Made by a program: the position numbers and the translations under genes. Below the pieces are notes generated by a model. The model was not told the DNA's origin, ran no database searches, and worked only from the letters and a program-made list of their open reading frames with translations. This document shows positions 7,422 to 15,521 of a DNA stretch of 38,454 nucleotides, in pieces. Origin of the DNA: Nitrososphaeraceae archaeon. GTDB lineage: Archaea; Thermoproteota; Nitrososphaeria; Nitrososphaerales; Nitrosopumilaceae. Position 1 is the stretch's first letter. The number at the start of each line of letters is the position of its first letter. The DNA lies in assembly GCA_025930495.1 (NCBI GenBank), contig JAICOU010000008.1:1-38454 (forward strand). The letters are read 5' to 3'.

Positions 7422-9043
7422 TGAGCCATAAGGAAATAATCAGGAAATATTATTCCAAATTGGGAAAATTTGATTCTGATATAAAAAAAATCGAAAACAA
7501 TAATGAATTGCATCTAGTTCTAAATGATCCCAACAAACTGCATGACTTCTGCAAATTTTTGAAACAGGATTTTGATCTTAGATTGTTGACAATAATCTGC
7601 TGTGATGAACGAAAATTAAACCATGGATTCAAAATTAGGCATGTTTTTGGCTCTGATGCTGATGATTTTTTCTTGTTTGTAACCATATTCATAGATGAAA
7701 GTCATCCACATTTTCCTAGTCTCTACGATGTATTTCCTTCTTCAATTCTATATGAAAGGGAGATTAATGATATGTTTGGATTAATTGCTAAAGGAAATCC
7801 AAATATCAAACCATTAATCTTACACGATTTTCCAAATAATGTTTTTCCACTACGAAAAGACTTTAACTTGAATGATGATGTAAAGAGAAATTTAAAACAG
7901 TTTGAATTTACTCCAATCACCGGAGAGGGAGTATGCGAAATTCCTGTAGGACCAATACATGCAGGAATAATTGAGCCCGGTCATTTTAGATTCAGTGTTC
8001 TAGGAGAAACCATAATCAACTTGGAAACTCGCTTGGGATACACTCACAAAGGAATAGAGAAACTAGCAGAAAGTATGTCGATAAACGATGTTGTATTTTT
8101 GTCCGAAAGAATTTCAGGTGATGAGTCTATAGCAAACTCTGTTGCATTTTGTCAAGCAATTGAAAAAATTGCCAAGTTGACAATCTCACAAAAGGCAAAA
8201 CAAATTCGATTATTGTTTGCAGAATTGGAAAGAATCTATAATCACTTTGGAACACTAGGTGGAATTCTTGCAGATGTTGGATTTCCATATGGCGCATCTA
8301 GATTGAATATTTTAAAAGAGCAAATTATGCAATTAAACGAAAGATTATCTGGAAGCAGAATATTATTTGGAGTTAATCAAATTGGTGGCGTAAAAATTAG
8401 CATAACAGATGAAATGTTAATTGACATTCACTTTGTTTTAGATGATGCTTTTCAGATTTTTGAAAAAATATTTGATCATTTAAAATCAAATCCATCGGTA
8501 ATGGACAGATTACGAAATACTGGCATAATTGAAAAACAACTGGCAAGAGATAGGGGGTTGGTAGGAATATCTTCTAGATGTATTGGTATTGAAACGGATG
8601 CTAGACAGACTCATCCCTACGGCTATTATCCATCAATAAACTTGAAACAAAAGACACTTAGAGAAACAATGGAGCATCAGGTAGAATTACAAAAACGGAT
8701 TGGCGATGTTTTATCTCGATTTATGAGTCGTGTGGATGATTTGAGACAATCAAAAGCCATCATAGACTCTATCACTACTCTAAAAGATGATGGACTATCA
8801 ATGTCTATGAATGATGAATTAATTCCATATTCATCTGGCTTGGGTTATGCTGAATCTCATAGAGGAGAGACGTTACATTGGGTCATGATTGGAGAAGATA
8901 ATTCTATTTTTAGATATAAGATCAGAACAGCTTCTTTTTCAAATTGGCCTGTTATTGAACACGCTGTATTGAATAACATTGTTGCTGATTTTCCAGTAAT
9001 TAACAAAAGCTTTGATTTTTCTTATTCGGGGAATGACTTATGA
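7421..9043 (+). CDS. hyfG: Hyf/Ehr-like large subunit: NuoC-NuoD/HyfG fusion lacking all Ni-Fe cysteines
   Basis: 540 residues: an N-terminal NuoC-like domain (about 1-160, with EINDMFGLIAKGNP and FPLRKDF) fused to a NuoD/[NiFe] large-subunit domain (about 170-540, with EIPVGPIHAGIIEPGHFRF and RLGYTHKGIEKLAE), the HyfG/HycE layout. In [NiFe] hydrogenases, Ni and Fe are held by RxCGxC and DPCxxC. Here the first reads RISGDE (Ser232, Glu235) and the second DFSYSG (Ser534, Gly537), so all four cysteine ligands are gone, and the protein ends three residues later without the usual tail. It therefore cannot hold a Ni-Fe site and belongs with the energy-converting-hydrogenase-related (Ehr) proteins. 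The domain otherwise looks intact and in frame, so it is not a pseudogene. It overlaps the next gene by four bases. Confidence 0.9.
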   Translation: MSHKEIIRKYYSKLGKFDSDIKKIENNNELHLVLNDPNKLHDFCKFLKQDFDLRLLTIICCDERKLNHGFKIRHVFGSDADDFFLFVTIFIDESHPHFPSLYDVFPSSILYEREINDMFGLIAKGNPNIKPLILHDFPNNVFPLRKDFNLNDDVKRNLKQFEFTPITGEGVCEIPVGPIHAGIIEPGHFRFSVLGETIINLETRLGYTHKGIEKLAESMSINDVVFLSERISGDESIANSVAFCQAIEKIAKLTISQKAKQIRLLFAELERIYNHFGTLGGILADVGFPYGASRLNILKEQIMQLNERLSGSRILFGVNQIGGVKISITDEMLIDIHFVLDDAFQIFEKIFDHLKSNPSVMDRLRNTGIIEKQLARDRGLVGISSRCIGIETDARQTHPYGYYPSINLKQKTLRETMEHQVELQKRIGDVLSRFMSRVDDLRQSKAIIDSITTLKDDGLSMSMNDELIPYSSGLGYAESHRGETLHWVMIGEDNSIFRYKIRTASFSNWPVIEHAVLNNIVADFPVINKSFDFSYSGNDL

Positions 9044-9855
9044 AAAAAAGTGATAAAACAAACCATTTGATTGACATATCATTCAAATCAGCTGCAATAA
9101 AAGATCCGCTGAAAATGGATGATACTGTTGCAGCAAATTATCGAGGATATGTCATATTAGATCCTGACAAAGATTTTGTCTTAAAGGATGAAACTGGAAA
9201 AATATTAGAAAACTCATGTCCTACACATGCTATCACATTTCAAAATGATGGTAGTAATTTAAAAATTCATCTAGATAATGGAAAGTGTATTCTATGTGGA
9301 AACTGTCAAGTAAAATCTCCCGAACTAATTAAAATTACAAACAAATTTAATTTAGCAAAAAAAAGAAGAGATGATCTTATCGAAACATTTTCAATGTCTG
9401 TTCCGTTTGGAAAGACATACGATGAATTAGGACAAGAATTAAAAAGTAAAATTAACAAAATTTTTGGAAGATCCCTGACCATTAGAGAAATTGATGCAGG
9501 TTCATGTAATGGATGTGAGATTGAGATCAATGCGTTAAATAATTCTGTTTATGATATTGAGCGATTTGGAATTACTTTTGTAGCATCCCCACGCCATGCT
9601 GATATTTTATTGGTAACAGGTCCTGCATCCAAAAACATGGAAAGAGCATTAAAAATTGCATATGATTCTACTCCTAATCCTAAAATCGTTATTGCAGTGG
9701 GTGCATGTGCATGCAGTGGTGGAATATTTGGCAACAATTATGCCACTACAGGAGGCATAGACAACATTGTTCCTGTGAATGTCTACATTCCAGGATGTCC
9801 TCCCAGACCACAAGCATTGCTTTATGGCATCCTAATGGCAATAAACAAAATCTGA
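9040..9855 (+). CDS. HyfH-HyfI fusion: single-cluster ferredoxin domain plus NuoB-like small subunit
   Basis: 271 residues. Residues about 30-115 align with the two-cluster ferredoxin HyfH/NuoI (starting at YRGYVILDP), but where the first CxxCxxC should be there is none. Kept are Cys60-Pro and Cys83/Cys86/Cys89 (CILCGNC); the last Cys-Pro is Ser93-Pro. As ligands are shared crosswise between the motifs, one [4Fe-4S] cluster keeps all four ligands and the other loses all four. Residues about 145-271 are a HyfI/NuoB small subunit with proximal-cluster ligands Cys156, Cys159 (GSCNGCE), Cys223 (GACACSGG) and Cys253 (PGCPPRP). This gives a two-cluster wire instead of three. In E. coli Hyf these are separate proteins. 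Last gene of the cluster; start overlaps hyfG by four bases. Confidence 0.87.
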   Translation: MKKSDKTNHLIDISFKSAAIKDPLKMDDTVAANYRGYVILDPDKDFVLKDETGKILENSCPTHAITFQNDGSNLKIHLDNGKCILCGNCQVKSPELIKITNKFNLAKKRRDDLIETFSMSVPFGKTYDELGQELKSKINKIFGRSLTIREIDAGSCNGCEIEINALNNSVYDIERFGITFVASPRHADILLVTGPASKNMERALKIAYDSTPNPKIVIAVGACACSGGIFGNNYATTGGIDNIVPVNVYIPGCPPRPQALLYGILMAINKI

Positions 9856-9943
9856 TTGTAATGACCTCCGGAAATATGAGGAGATATTATGTTGTTGCAG
9901 TAATTTATGATAAATTAATCGTACATTTCATCGAATTTTAAAA

Positions 9944-10696
9944 TTATGGAAATGAATTCAGCACTGCAGCATAACTTGCAAATCGATGATTTTTTGGATT
10001 GACGGATTTTTGATGATATTTTGAAATAGTTTTACCCATAGCACCGTTTAGTCCAAGTGGTCCTTTGACAAATTTCTCATTATTTGCCCAATTCAAGACC
10101 TCATCAGTGGGACTGAAATAATTTACAATCTTATCTCTAATTACTTTGTCAAATAATTTTCCATATTTTTTTGAAGATGGTACATCACTTGTAATGGATG
10201 CACCAAAAAAATATACACTCTCAATTATTCCAGTACGATTCTTTTTTGCCAAATATTCCACAGCACTTAGAATTACCTGTGACCCCAAAGAGTGGCCCAT
10301 AAGGCGAATCTTAGTTTTAGGGCTTGTAGATTTGAAATCCTCAATAAACATGGCAAGATTACGACCGTTTTTCTTTGCAATTATTTGACCGGCAGAAAGT
10401 GCACGTTTAGCATGTTTTAGCAAATGTGCACCAGTAGTATTGGAATCATAGCTAAATCCAATCACTGGAAAAGGGTAACCCAAGCGAGACAATCTGGTTT
10501 TTGCCAAAATAACTTTTGCAATGGCTCCTGCATTATCATTTTGCAACCCATGAATCATTATAACAAGTTCCTTGGAACCAATAAATTTCTCAAAGTCTTT
10601 TTTTGGGTACAAAAAATAAGAATTTTTTTTGATTGTTTTACCATATTTCAAATCATAGTATCCCCTAGTAGAGATTCTTGGAATGATTTTTGTCAT
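9944..10696 (-). CDS. Alpha/beta hydrolase, lipase-like, unknown substrate
   Basis: 250 residues with an alpha/beta hydrolase core: an oxyanion-side strand VIMIHGLQNDN near residue 45, the nucleophile elbow MGHSLGSQV (catalytic Ser about residue 138), a probable Asp in FSPTDEVLNWANN, and His in KNHRFASY near the C-terminus. No signal peptide is evident, so it is probably cytoplasmic. The family resembles DUF900/DUF726-type hydrolases found by lipase-like signatures; the substrate cannot be told. Its start overlaps the metG stop by four bases, so it is coexpressed with methionyl-tRNA synthetase, most likely without a functional link. Its 3' end converges on the hyf-like cluster. Confidence 0.75.
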   Translation of the reverse strand: MTKIIPRISTRGYYDLKYGKTIKKNSYFLYPKKDFEKFIGSKELVIMIHGLQNDNAGAIAKVILAKTRLSRLGYPFPVIGFSYDSNTTGAHLLKHAKRALSAGQIIAKKNGRNLAMFIEDFKSTSPKTKIRLMGHSLGSQVILSAVEYLAKKNRTGIIESVYFFGASITSDVPSSKKYGKLFDKVIRDKIVNYFSPTDEVLNWANNEKFVKGPLGLNGAMGKTISKYHQKSVNPKNHRFASYAAVLNSFP

Positions 10697-12348
10697 TGTG
10701 ATGGGCCTAGTTGTTTTTTGTATTTTGCAATATCTTCTTCTTCTACTTTGACAAATAATGGTGTCACATCGCCTAAAATATGCCCAGATTTTACACCAAT
10801 CTCAGATATTGAATCCCACTTGTTTTCATTGACTTTGCCAGAAAATCCAAGCTGAACCCAAATCTTTTGGGACGATTCTGGAAGAAATGGAAATAATGCT
10901 ATTGCCATGCTACGAGCAGCATTTACTGATAAAAATACACAGTTTGCAGTTCCAGGTCCTTTCTTCCAAGGTTCTTTGTGCTGAAAATATTGATTGAAAA
11001 ATGATGAAAATTCCATGATTTTCTTTAGAGCTCTGTCCAGATGATTTTGCTCCATCAGTATTCCTAGATCACCAGAAAGATTTTTTATTTTGCTTTCCGC
11101 TTCAATGTCTTTTTGATCATAAGTTTGAGTTTCTGGAATTACTCCATCAAATGCTTTTTTTGTAAAACCCAATGCGCGATTAACAAAGTTTCCAAGATTG
11201 CCAATCAACTCAGAATTGATTCTGTTTGTAAATTCATCCCAGTCAAAATTCAAGTCGTCTTGAGAGTATGGATTTATTGCAACCAAATAATATCTCAGAT
11301 AATCTGCAGGATAGTATTCTAAAAATTGTCTTAGCCCAATGTACCAGTTTCTGCTTTTTGAAATCTTTTTTGATTGTAGTGTTAGATGGCCCCTAGTTGG
11401 AATAAAATCAGGAAGCTTGTATTCACTGTTTAATCCTAAACGCATTGCAGGCAAAAACAGATAATGATGATAAACAATATCCTTGCCAATAAAATGGTAA
11501 ATATCAGCAGAGTTCCAAAACTCTTTTCCGTTTATGCCTTTATCCTCAAGAAATTTTATTGCAGTAGAAATGTATGCCAAGTGATTATCAAACCAACCAT
11601 AGAATACCTTGTCTTTGGCAGCTTCAAGCGGTACTGAAACACCCCAAGAGATATCGCGTGTAATATCCCAGTCAATCAGGCCAGATTTTATCCAGTTTTG
11701 AACGTATTTTTTCACATCTTTTTGCAGATTGTCATTTTCGTCTAGCCATTTGGATAATGAATCACCAAAAGTTTTAAGCTTGAAAAAGAAATGAGTTGTC
11801 TTTTCTTTAGTAGGGGTTTGTCCACAAATAGAACATCTTGGATCAGATATTTCTTCAGGAACACGCCCACAACTTTCGCAAAGATCAGAGTACTGATCAG
11901 CTGCATTACAATAAGGACAAACACCTTTGACATATCTATCAGGTAGAAATTTTTTATCATTGCTGCAGTAAAATTGAATGATTTCTTTTTCGTATATATG
12001 ACCTTCAGCATTAAGTTTTCGGAACACATCTTGAACAAAGGCAATATTTTCAGGAGAACTTGTTTTGTAGAAAAAATCAAAATCAATACCAAATGCAGTA
12101 AAATCATCATAATCACGTTTATTCCAATATGCAACATAATCAGAAGGTGACTTTCCTTCTTTTTCAGATTGTATCAAAATAGGAGTACCAAAATCATCAG
12201 ATGCACAAAAATAGTAAGCCTCTACGCCCTTGAGTTTTAGAAATCTTGTAGTGACATCAGCCGGTAGATATGTTGATGCAACGTGGCCAAGATGTATCTC
12301 CCCGTTTGCATATGGCAATGCACTAGTAATGATTGCTTTATTTTTCAT
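10693..12348 (-). CDS. metG: Methionyl-tRNA synthetase
   Basis: 551 residues, class I aminoacyl-tRNA synthetase that charges tRNA-Met in the cytoplasm. The HIGH-type motif is HLGH (19-22, in ALPYANGEIHLGH), KMSKS is KISKS (328-332). Two zinc knuckles are complete: Cys144/Cys147 with Cys157/Cys160, and Cys172/Cys175 continuing the connective-peptide insertion. The anticodon-binding helical domain follows (about 390-540). No C-terminal EMAP/Trbp111-like domain is fused; archaea often carry it as a separate protein. ATG start; it lies 36 bases after the ahcY stop on the same strand. Confidence 0.95.
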   Translation of the reverse strand: MKNKAIITSALPYANGEIHLGHVASTYLPADVTTRFLKLKGVEAYYFCASDDFGTPILIQSEKEGKSPSDYVAYWNKRDYDDFTAFGIDFDFFYKTSSPENIAFVQDVFRKLNAEGHIYEKEIIQFYCSNDKKFLPDRYVKGVCPYCNAADQYSDLCESCGRVPEEISDPRCSICGQTPTKEKTTHFFFKLKTFGDSLSKWLDENDNLQKDVKKYVQNWIKSGLIDWDITRDISWGVSVPLEAAKDKVFYGWFDNHLAYISTAIKFLEDKGINGKEFWNSADIYHFIGKDIVYHHYLFLPAMRLGLNSEYKLPDFIPTRGHLTLQSKKISKSRNWYIGLRQFLEYYPADYLRYYLVAINPYSQDDLNFDWDEFTNRINSELIGNLGNFVNRALGFTKKAFDGVIPETQTYDQKDIEAESKIKNLSGDLGILMEQNHLDRALKKIMEFSSFFNQYFQHKEPWKKGPGTANCVFLSVNAARSMAIALFPFLPESSQKIWVQLGFSGKVNENKWDSISEIGVKSGHILGDVTPLFVKVEEEDIAKYKKQLGPSQ

Positions 12349-12384
12349 CTATTTAGTTTGGAATCTAATTGGGGTTAAGAAGTT

Positions 12385-13626
12385 TTACCAGCTATGTGCA
12401 TATTTGACTTGTTCTGGTGTGAGCTTGTCAATTTTTACATCCATTGCTTTTAGAGCATCAACTGCAACTTGTTTATCAATTTCTTCTGGAACATTGATAA
12501 TTTTATTGCCAATCTTTGCATGATTTTTGAGAATATACAAAATAGATAGAATTTGATTAGAAAATGACTGAGCCATTACTTCTGGAGGATGACCTTCTGC
12601 TGCAACGAGATTTGCCAAGCGTCCCTCACCAATAAGATAAACGCGTTTACCATTTTTGAGTGTACATTCATCAAGGTTTGGTCTTACTCTTTTTACTGAT
12701 TTTGATTCTTTCAGCAAAAATTTACTATCAATTTCTACATCAAAGTGCCCTACATTTCCCATAACAGCACCATTTTTCATTTGTAAAATGTGTTCTTTTC
12801 TAATTACACTAGTCATGCCAGTACAAGTGATAAAGATATCACCTATTTTGCAGGCCTGTGCCATTGGCATTACTTCAAATCCATCCATGTGAGCTTCTAA
12901 TGCCTTTACAGGATCAATTTCAGTTACTATTACTTTGGAACCCATCCCGTGGCATCTTGATGCGACACCACGACCAACCCAACCATATCCAACAACAACA
13001 ACTCGTTTAGATGCCATAAGCAAATTCATTGCACGCAAATATCCATCAATGGTACTTTGTCCAGTTCCATAACGATTATCAAACATGTGTTTTGTGTATG
13101 CCTCATTTACTAGAATTACAGGGTATCGAAGTTTGCCCTGATTTGCAACAGCTCTGATTCTAGTTACGCCTGCAGTTGTCTCTTCAGTTGCACCAAGAAT
13201 TTTCATATTTTTATATCTATTATCAAAGTGTGCCTTTACGTTCATGTCAGCACCATCATCAGTCAGAATAGTAGGTTTGTGATTCAAGACCTGGTCAATA
13301 CACCAATCATATTCTTTTACAGATTGGCCATGCCATGCATAAACATGAATTCCTTGTGATGCTAAAAATGCTGCAATATCATCTTGTGTTGTAAGAGGAT
13401 TTCCACCACAACATGCAACAGTAGCACCAAGTTCCTTTGCCCCCATTAAAAGAACAGATGTCTCCTTTGTTATGTGTAAACAAAATCCTACTGTAACACC
13501 TTTGAGAGGTTTGGATTTTTTAAATCGATTAATAGTATTGTCTAAGATTTGCATATGAGATCTAGCCCACTCATAAGACAATTTACCGTCTTGAATCAAT
13601 TTTGCACTAGACTTTACCTTGCTCAA
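12385..13626 (-). CDS. ahcY: S-adenosylhomocysteine hydrolase
   Basis: 413 residues. It cleaves S-adenosylhomocysteine to homocysteine and adenosine, relieving product inhibition of methyltransferases. The N-terminal substrate domain has GVTVGFCLHITKETSVLL and LTDDGADMN; the active-site region has GATEETTAGVTRI and VNEAYTKHMFDNRYGTGQS; the NAD-binding Rossmann loop is VVVGYGWVGRGVAS (about residue 207), followed by VTEIDPVKALEAHMDGF. The C-terminus is short (ends HSW) compared with bacterial enzymes that end in a KYRY-like tail, as is usual in archaea. A TATA-like element about 25 bases upstream suggests a leaderless transcript. Confidence 0.95.
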   Translation of the reverse strand: MSKVKSSAKLIQDGKLSYEWARSHMQILDNTINRFKKSKPLKGVTVGFCLHITKETSVLLMGAKELGATVACCGGNPLTTQDDIAAFLASQGIHVYAWHGQSVKEYDWCIDQVLNHKPTILTDDGADMNVKAHFDNRYKNMKILGATEETTAGVTRIRAVANQGKLRYPVILVNEAYTKHMFDNRYGTGQSTIDGYLRAMNLLMASKRVVVVGYGWVGRGVASRCHGMGSKVIVTEIDPVKALEAHMDGFEVMPMAQACKIGDIFITCTGMTSVIRKEHILQMKNGAVMGNVGHFDVEIDSKFLLKESKSVKRVRPNLDECTLKNGKRVYLIGEGRLANLVAAEGHPPEVMAQSFSNQILSILYILKNHAKIGNKIINVPEEIDKQVAVDALKAMDVKIDKLTPEQVKYAHSW

Positions 13627-13647
13627 TACAATTTGGCTTCAGAAAGA

Positions 13648-13656
13648 GTATAAAAT
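13648..13656. promoter_or_regulatory. Shared TATA element between ahcY and the Rieske gene
   Basis: GTATAAAAT on the plus strand reads ATTTTATAC on the minus strand. It is centred about 26 bases from the ahcY ATG (13626, minus), the position for a leaderless start, and about 38 bases from the Rieske ATG (13690, plus), giving a short leader. The 63-base divergent gap has no other clear TATA sequence. Inferred from spacing. Confidence 0.4.
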
Positions 13657-13689
13657 TCTATCATGCGAATCTAAATAAATGACAAAATC

Positions 13690-14007
13690 ATGAAATTAAC
13701 AAGTATGACTTGGAAAAAAATTGCAGAGAAAGGAGAAATTGCTGCAGGTAAAGGAAAGGCCTTTAAAATTGACAATAAACAAATTGCAATATTTAACCAA
13801 GGTGGATATCATGCAATAGATGATCTTTGTGTACATCAAGACGGATCAATTGCACCAGGAAAACTTGAAGGAGATATAGTAGAATGCCCATTACATTTTT
13901 GGCACTATAATATCAAGACAGGTGAATTGAAAGACTATCTCAAAGATGTAAAATTAGAAACATATTCTGTTGAAGCAAGAAACGACGGAATTTATGTGAA
14001 TATCTAA
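13690..14007 (+). CDS. Rieske-type [2Fe-2S] ferredoxin
   Basis: 105 residues, small soluble Rieske protein of the NirD/aromatic-dioxygenase-ferredoxin type. Cluster ligands are visible as Cys-x-His (CVHQDGS, about residues 46-48) and Cys-x2-His (CPLHFWHY, about 64-67), with the normal ~15-residue spacing. The C-terminal YVNI strand closes the fold. It carries one electron in the cytoplasm; without a neighbouring oxygenase or reductase its partner is unknown. No signal peptide or membrane anchor, which separates it from bc1-type Rieske proteins. Confidence 0.88.
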   Translation: MKLTSMTWKKIAEKGEIAAGKGKAFKIDNKQIAIFNQGGYHAIDDLCVHQDGSIAPGKLEGDIVECPLHFWHYNIKTGELKDYLKDVKLETYSVEARNDGIYVNI

Positions 14008-14159
14008 GTGTTAAAATCATAAAAAAATCTGTAAAATAATAAAAATACATCTATTTTTCAGTCATTAGTTTTGTAATGTTTTGAAAAGACAAAAACGATT
14101 ATCTCCCAAAAATGGAATGTTTACACTCACCTTTTATACAAAAAAAATACAGTAAGAAC

Positions 14160-14543
14160 ATGTATGGAAAAATAATTCTTCCAATGTTGATAGGAATTCT
14201 AGTGGTTGGAGTTATACAATTTACATTTGCTGAATTAGAAAAAGTAACATATATCGCTGTAGATAAGGAACAATTTGAACAACCTCAATCAAAATACAGT
14301 TATCAACAAATTACAATTATTGGATATGTTGAAAATTATACTAGAGGAGATGTGATAAACATAGCAATTATTTATCCAGATGAATCTCAAGAGGAAATCA
14401 ACACATATGCCACAAAGAAAGGAGAGATAAACACACTATTTCAAATCAATGGGGATTCACAAATAGGAGTTCACAAAATAATTTTAAAATATAATGGGGT
14501 CGAATTAGCATCCACATCATTTGAAATTTTAAAAAATCAATAA
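14160..14543 (+). CDS. Secreted or membrane-anchored Ig-like beta-sandwich protein
   Basis: 127 residues from ATG 14160. A longer frame from 14112 exists but would put 16 polar residues before a good signal sequence (MYGKIILPMLIGILVVGV, then TFA), so the inner start is preferred. The mature part has repeated beta-strand patterns (QQITIIGYVENYTRGDVIN, then GVHKIILKYNGVELAST), similar to the first domain of the secreted protein at 29562-30548, and probably forms one immunoglobulin-like domain outside the cell. No catalytic motif. Function unknown. Confidence 0.6.
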   Translation: MYGKIILPMLIGILVVGVIQFTFAELEKVTYIAVDKEQFEQPQSKYSYQQITIIGYVENYTRGDVINIAIIYPDESQEEINTYATKKGEINTLFQINGDSQIGVHKIILKYNGVELASTSFEILKNQ

Positions 14544-14726
14544 ATCAATCTATATCAGTTAAATAAAAAATAGATCTTCAAAAAGTGTAAAGGAGTTCAA
14601 ATACTTAAAAACAGAAAAGTCTTCAAGGCAAAGTTGGCAAAATGAATAATAAATGATTCAAATGAGGCAAATTTCAATTCAGTATGTGGTACAATTTTTA
14701 TTCTCACATATTCTGCAAATTAATCA
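14544..14726. other. Gene-free spacer upstream of nadE
   Basis: 183 bases, strongly AT-rich. It contains no ORF with a credible start, no tRNA-like fold and no long inverted repeat that I can see. It probably holds the nadE-cysS promoter; AT-rich candidates are too many to choose one. Confidence 0.4.
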
Positions 14727-15521
14727 TTGAATCAAGATATCATTAATGAAATAATAAATCAAGACTATCCTGCAATTATTGAGATAATTGAGAAATTCTT
14801 GACAAAGCAAATAGAAAATAATCATGCGAGAGGAGTAATCTTAGGATTGAGTGGTGGAATTGATTCAGCCGTTTTAGCTTACATATGCAAAAGAAAACTA
14901 AAAGAAAAAACACTTGCAATTATAATGCCAGATACACAGATCACACCAAGTATAGAGACAGAAGATGCAATGAGAATGATAGCACTTACGGGATTGGAAT
15001 ACAAATTAATCGATATCAAACCAATTGTAAATGAATATTCAAAGTATCTTGAACCAAACGATTGGGCCAAAGGAAATCTCAGAGCACGTGTAAGAGCAAA
15101 TATTTTGTATTATTATGCAAATACAAAAAACTACTTGGTATTAGGTTCAAGTGACAAAAGTGAGTACTTGATTGGATATTTTACAAAATATGGAGATGGG
15201 GCATCAGATTTAGTTCCAATAATTTCATTATACAAATTACAAGTAAGAGAGATTGCAAAATTTTTAGATGTGCCCCAAAGCGTCATTGAAAAAAAGAGCA
15301 GCCCACATCTATGGAAAGAACATGAAGCTGAAAAGGAATTAGGAATGTCATATGAAGACATAGATTCCATACTTTATTGTATTTTTGACAAAAAACTTTC
15401 AATTGAAAAAACTGTAGAAACATTACAAGTTGAAAAACAAATTGTTGAAAAAGTGTACCAATTATATCTCAATAGCACACATAAAAGAGAAACACAACAA
15501 AAACCATTTGAGGATTTATGA
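14727..15521 (+). CDS. nadE: NH3-dependent NAD+ synthetase
   Basis: 264 residues, the length of the ammonia-dependent NadE without a glutaminase domain. It makes NAD+ from deamido-NAD+, ATP and ammonia. The PP-loop motif LSGGIDSAV (41-49) binds ATP; LGSSDKSEYLIGYFTKYGDGASDLVPI is the family signature around the substrate and ammonia site; SSPHLW follows. Direct use of ammonia suits an ammonia oxidiser, though many prokaryotes have this form. TTG start. Its stop overlaps the cysS ATG (four-base overlap), so the two are translationally coupled. Confidence 0.93.
   Translation: MNQDIINEIINQDYPAIIEIIEKFLTKQIENNHARGVILGLSGGIDSAVLAYICKRKLKEKTLAIIMPDTQITPSIETEDAMRMIALTGLEYKLIDIKPIVNEYSKYLEPNDWAKGNLRARVRANILYYYANTKNYLVLGSSDKSEYLIGYFTKYGDGASDLVPIISLYKLQVREIAKFLDVPQSVIEKKSSPHLWKEHEAEKELGMSYEDIDSILYCIFDKKLSIEKTVETLQVEKQIVEKVYQLYLNSTHKRETQQKPFEDL

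Noticed and set aside
7421-9043. HyfG as a decayed pseudogene of a hydrogenase
   Set aside because: Frame is intact, the rest of the domain is well conserved, strong Shine-Dalgarno is kept and the ferredoxin losses are pairwise; this fits a changed function better than decay.
9865-9883. CTCC...GGAG inverted match after the HyfH-HyfI gene as a terminator hairpin
   Set aside because: Only four base pairs with a 10-base loop and no T-tract after it; not distinguishable from chance.
14580-14630. GAGTTCAAATACTT as a tRNA T-arm
   Set aside because: No acceptor or anticodon stem can be paired around it.
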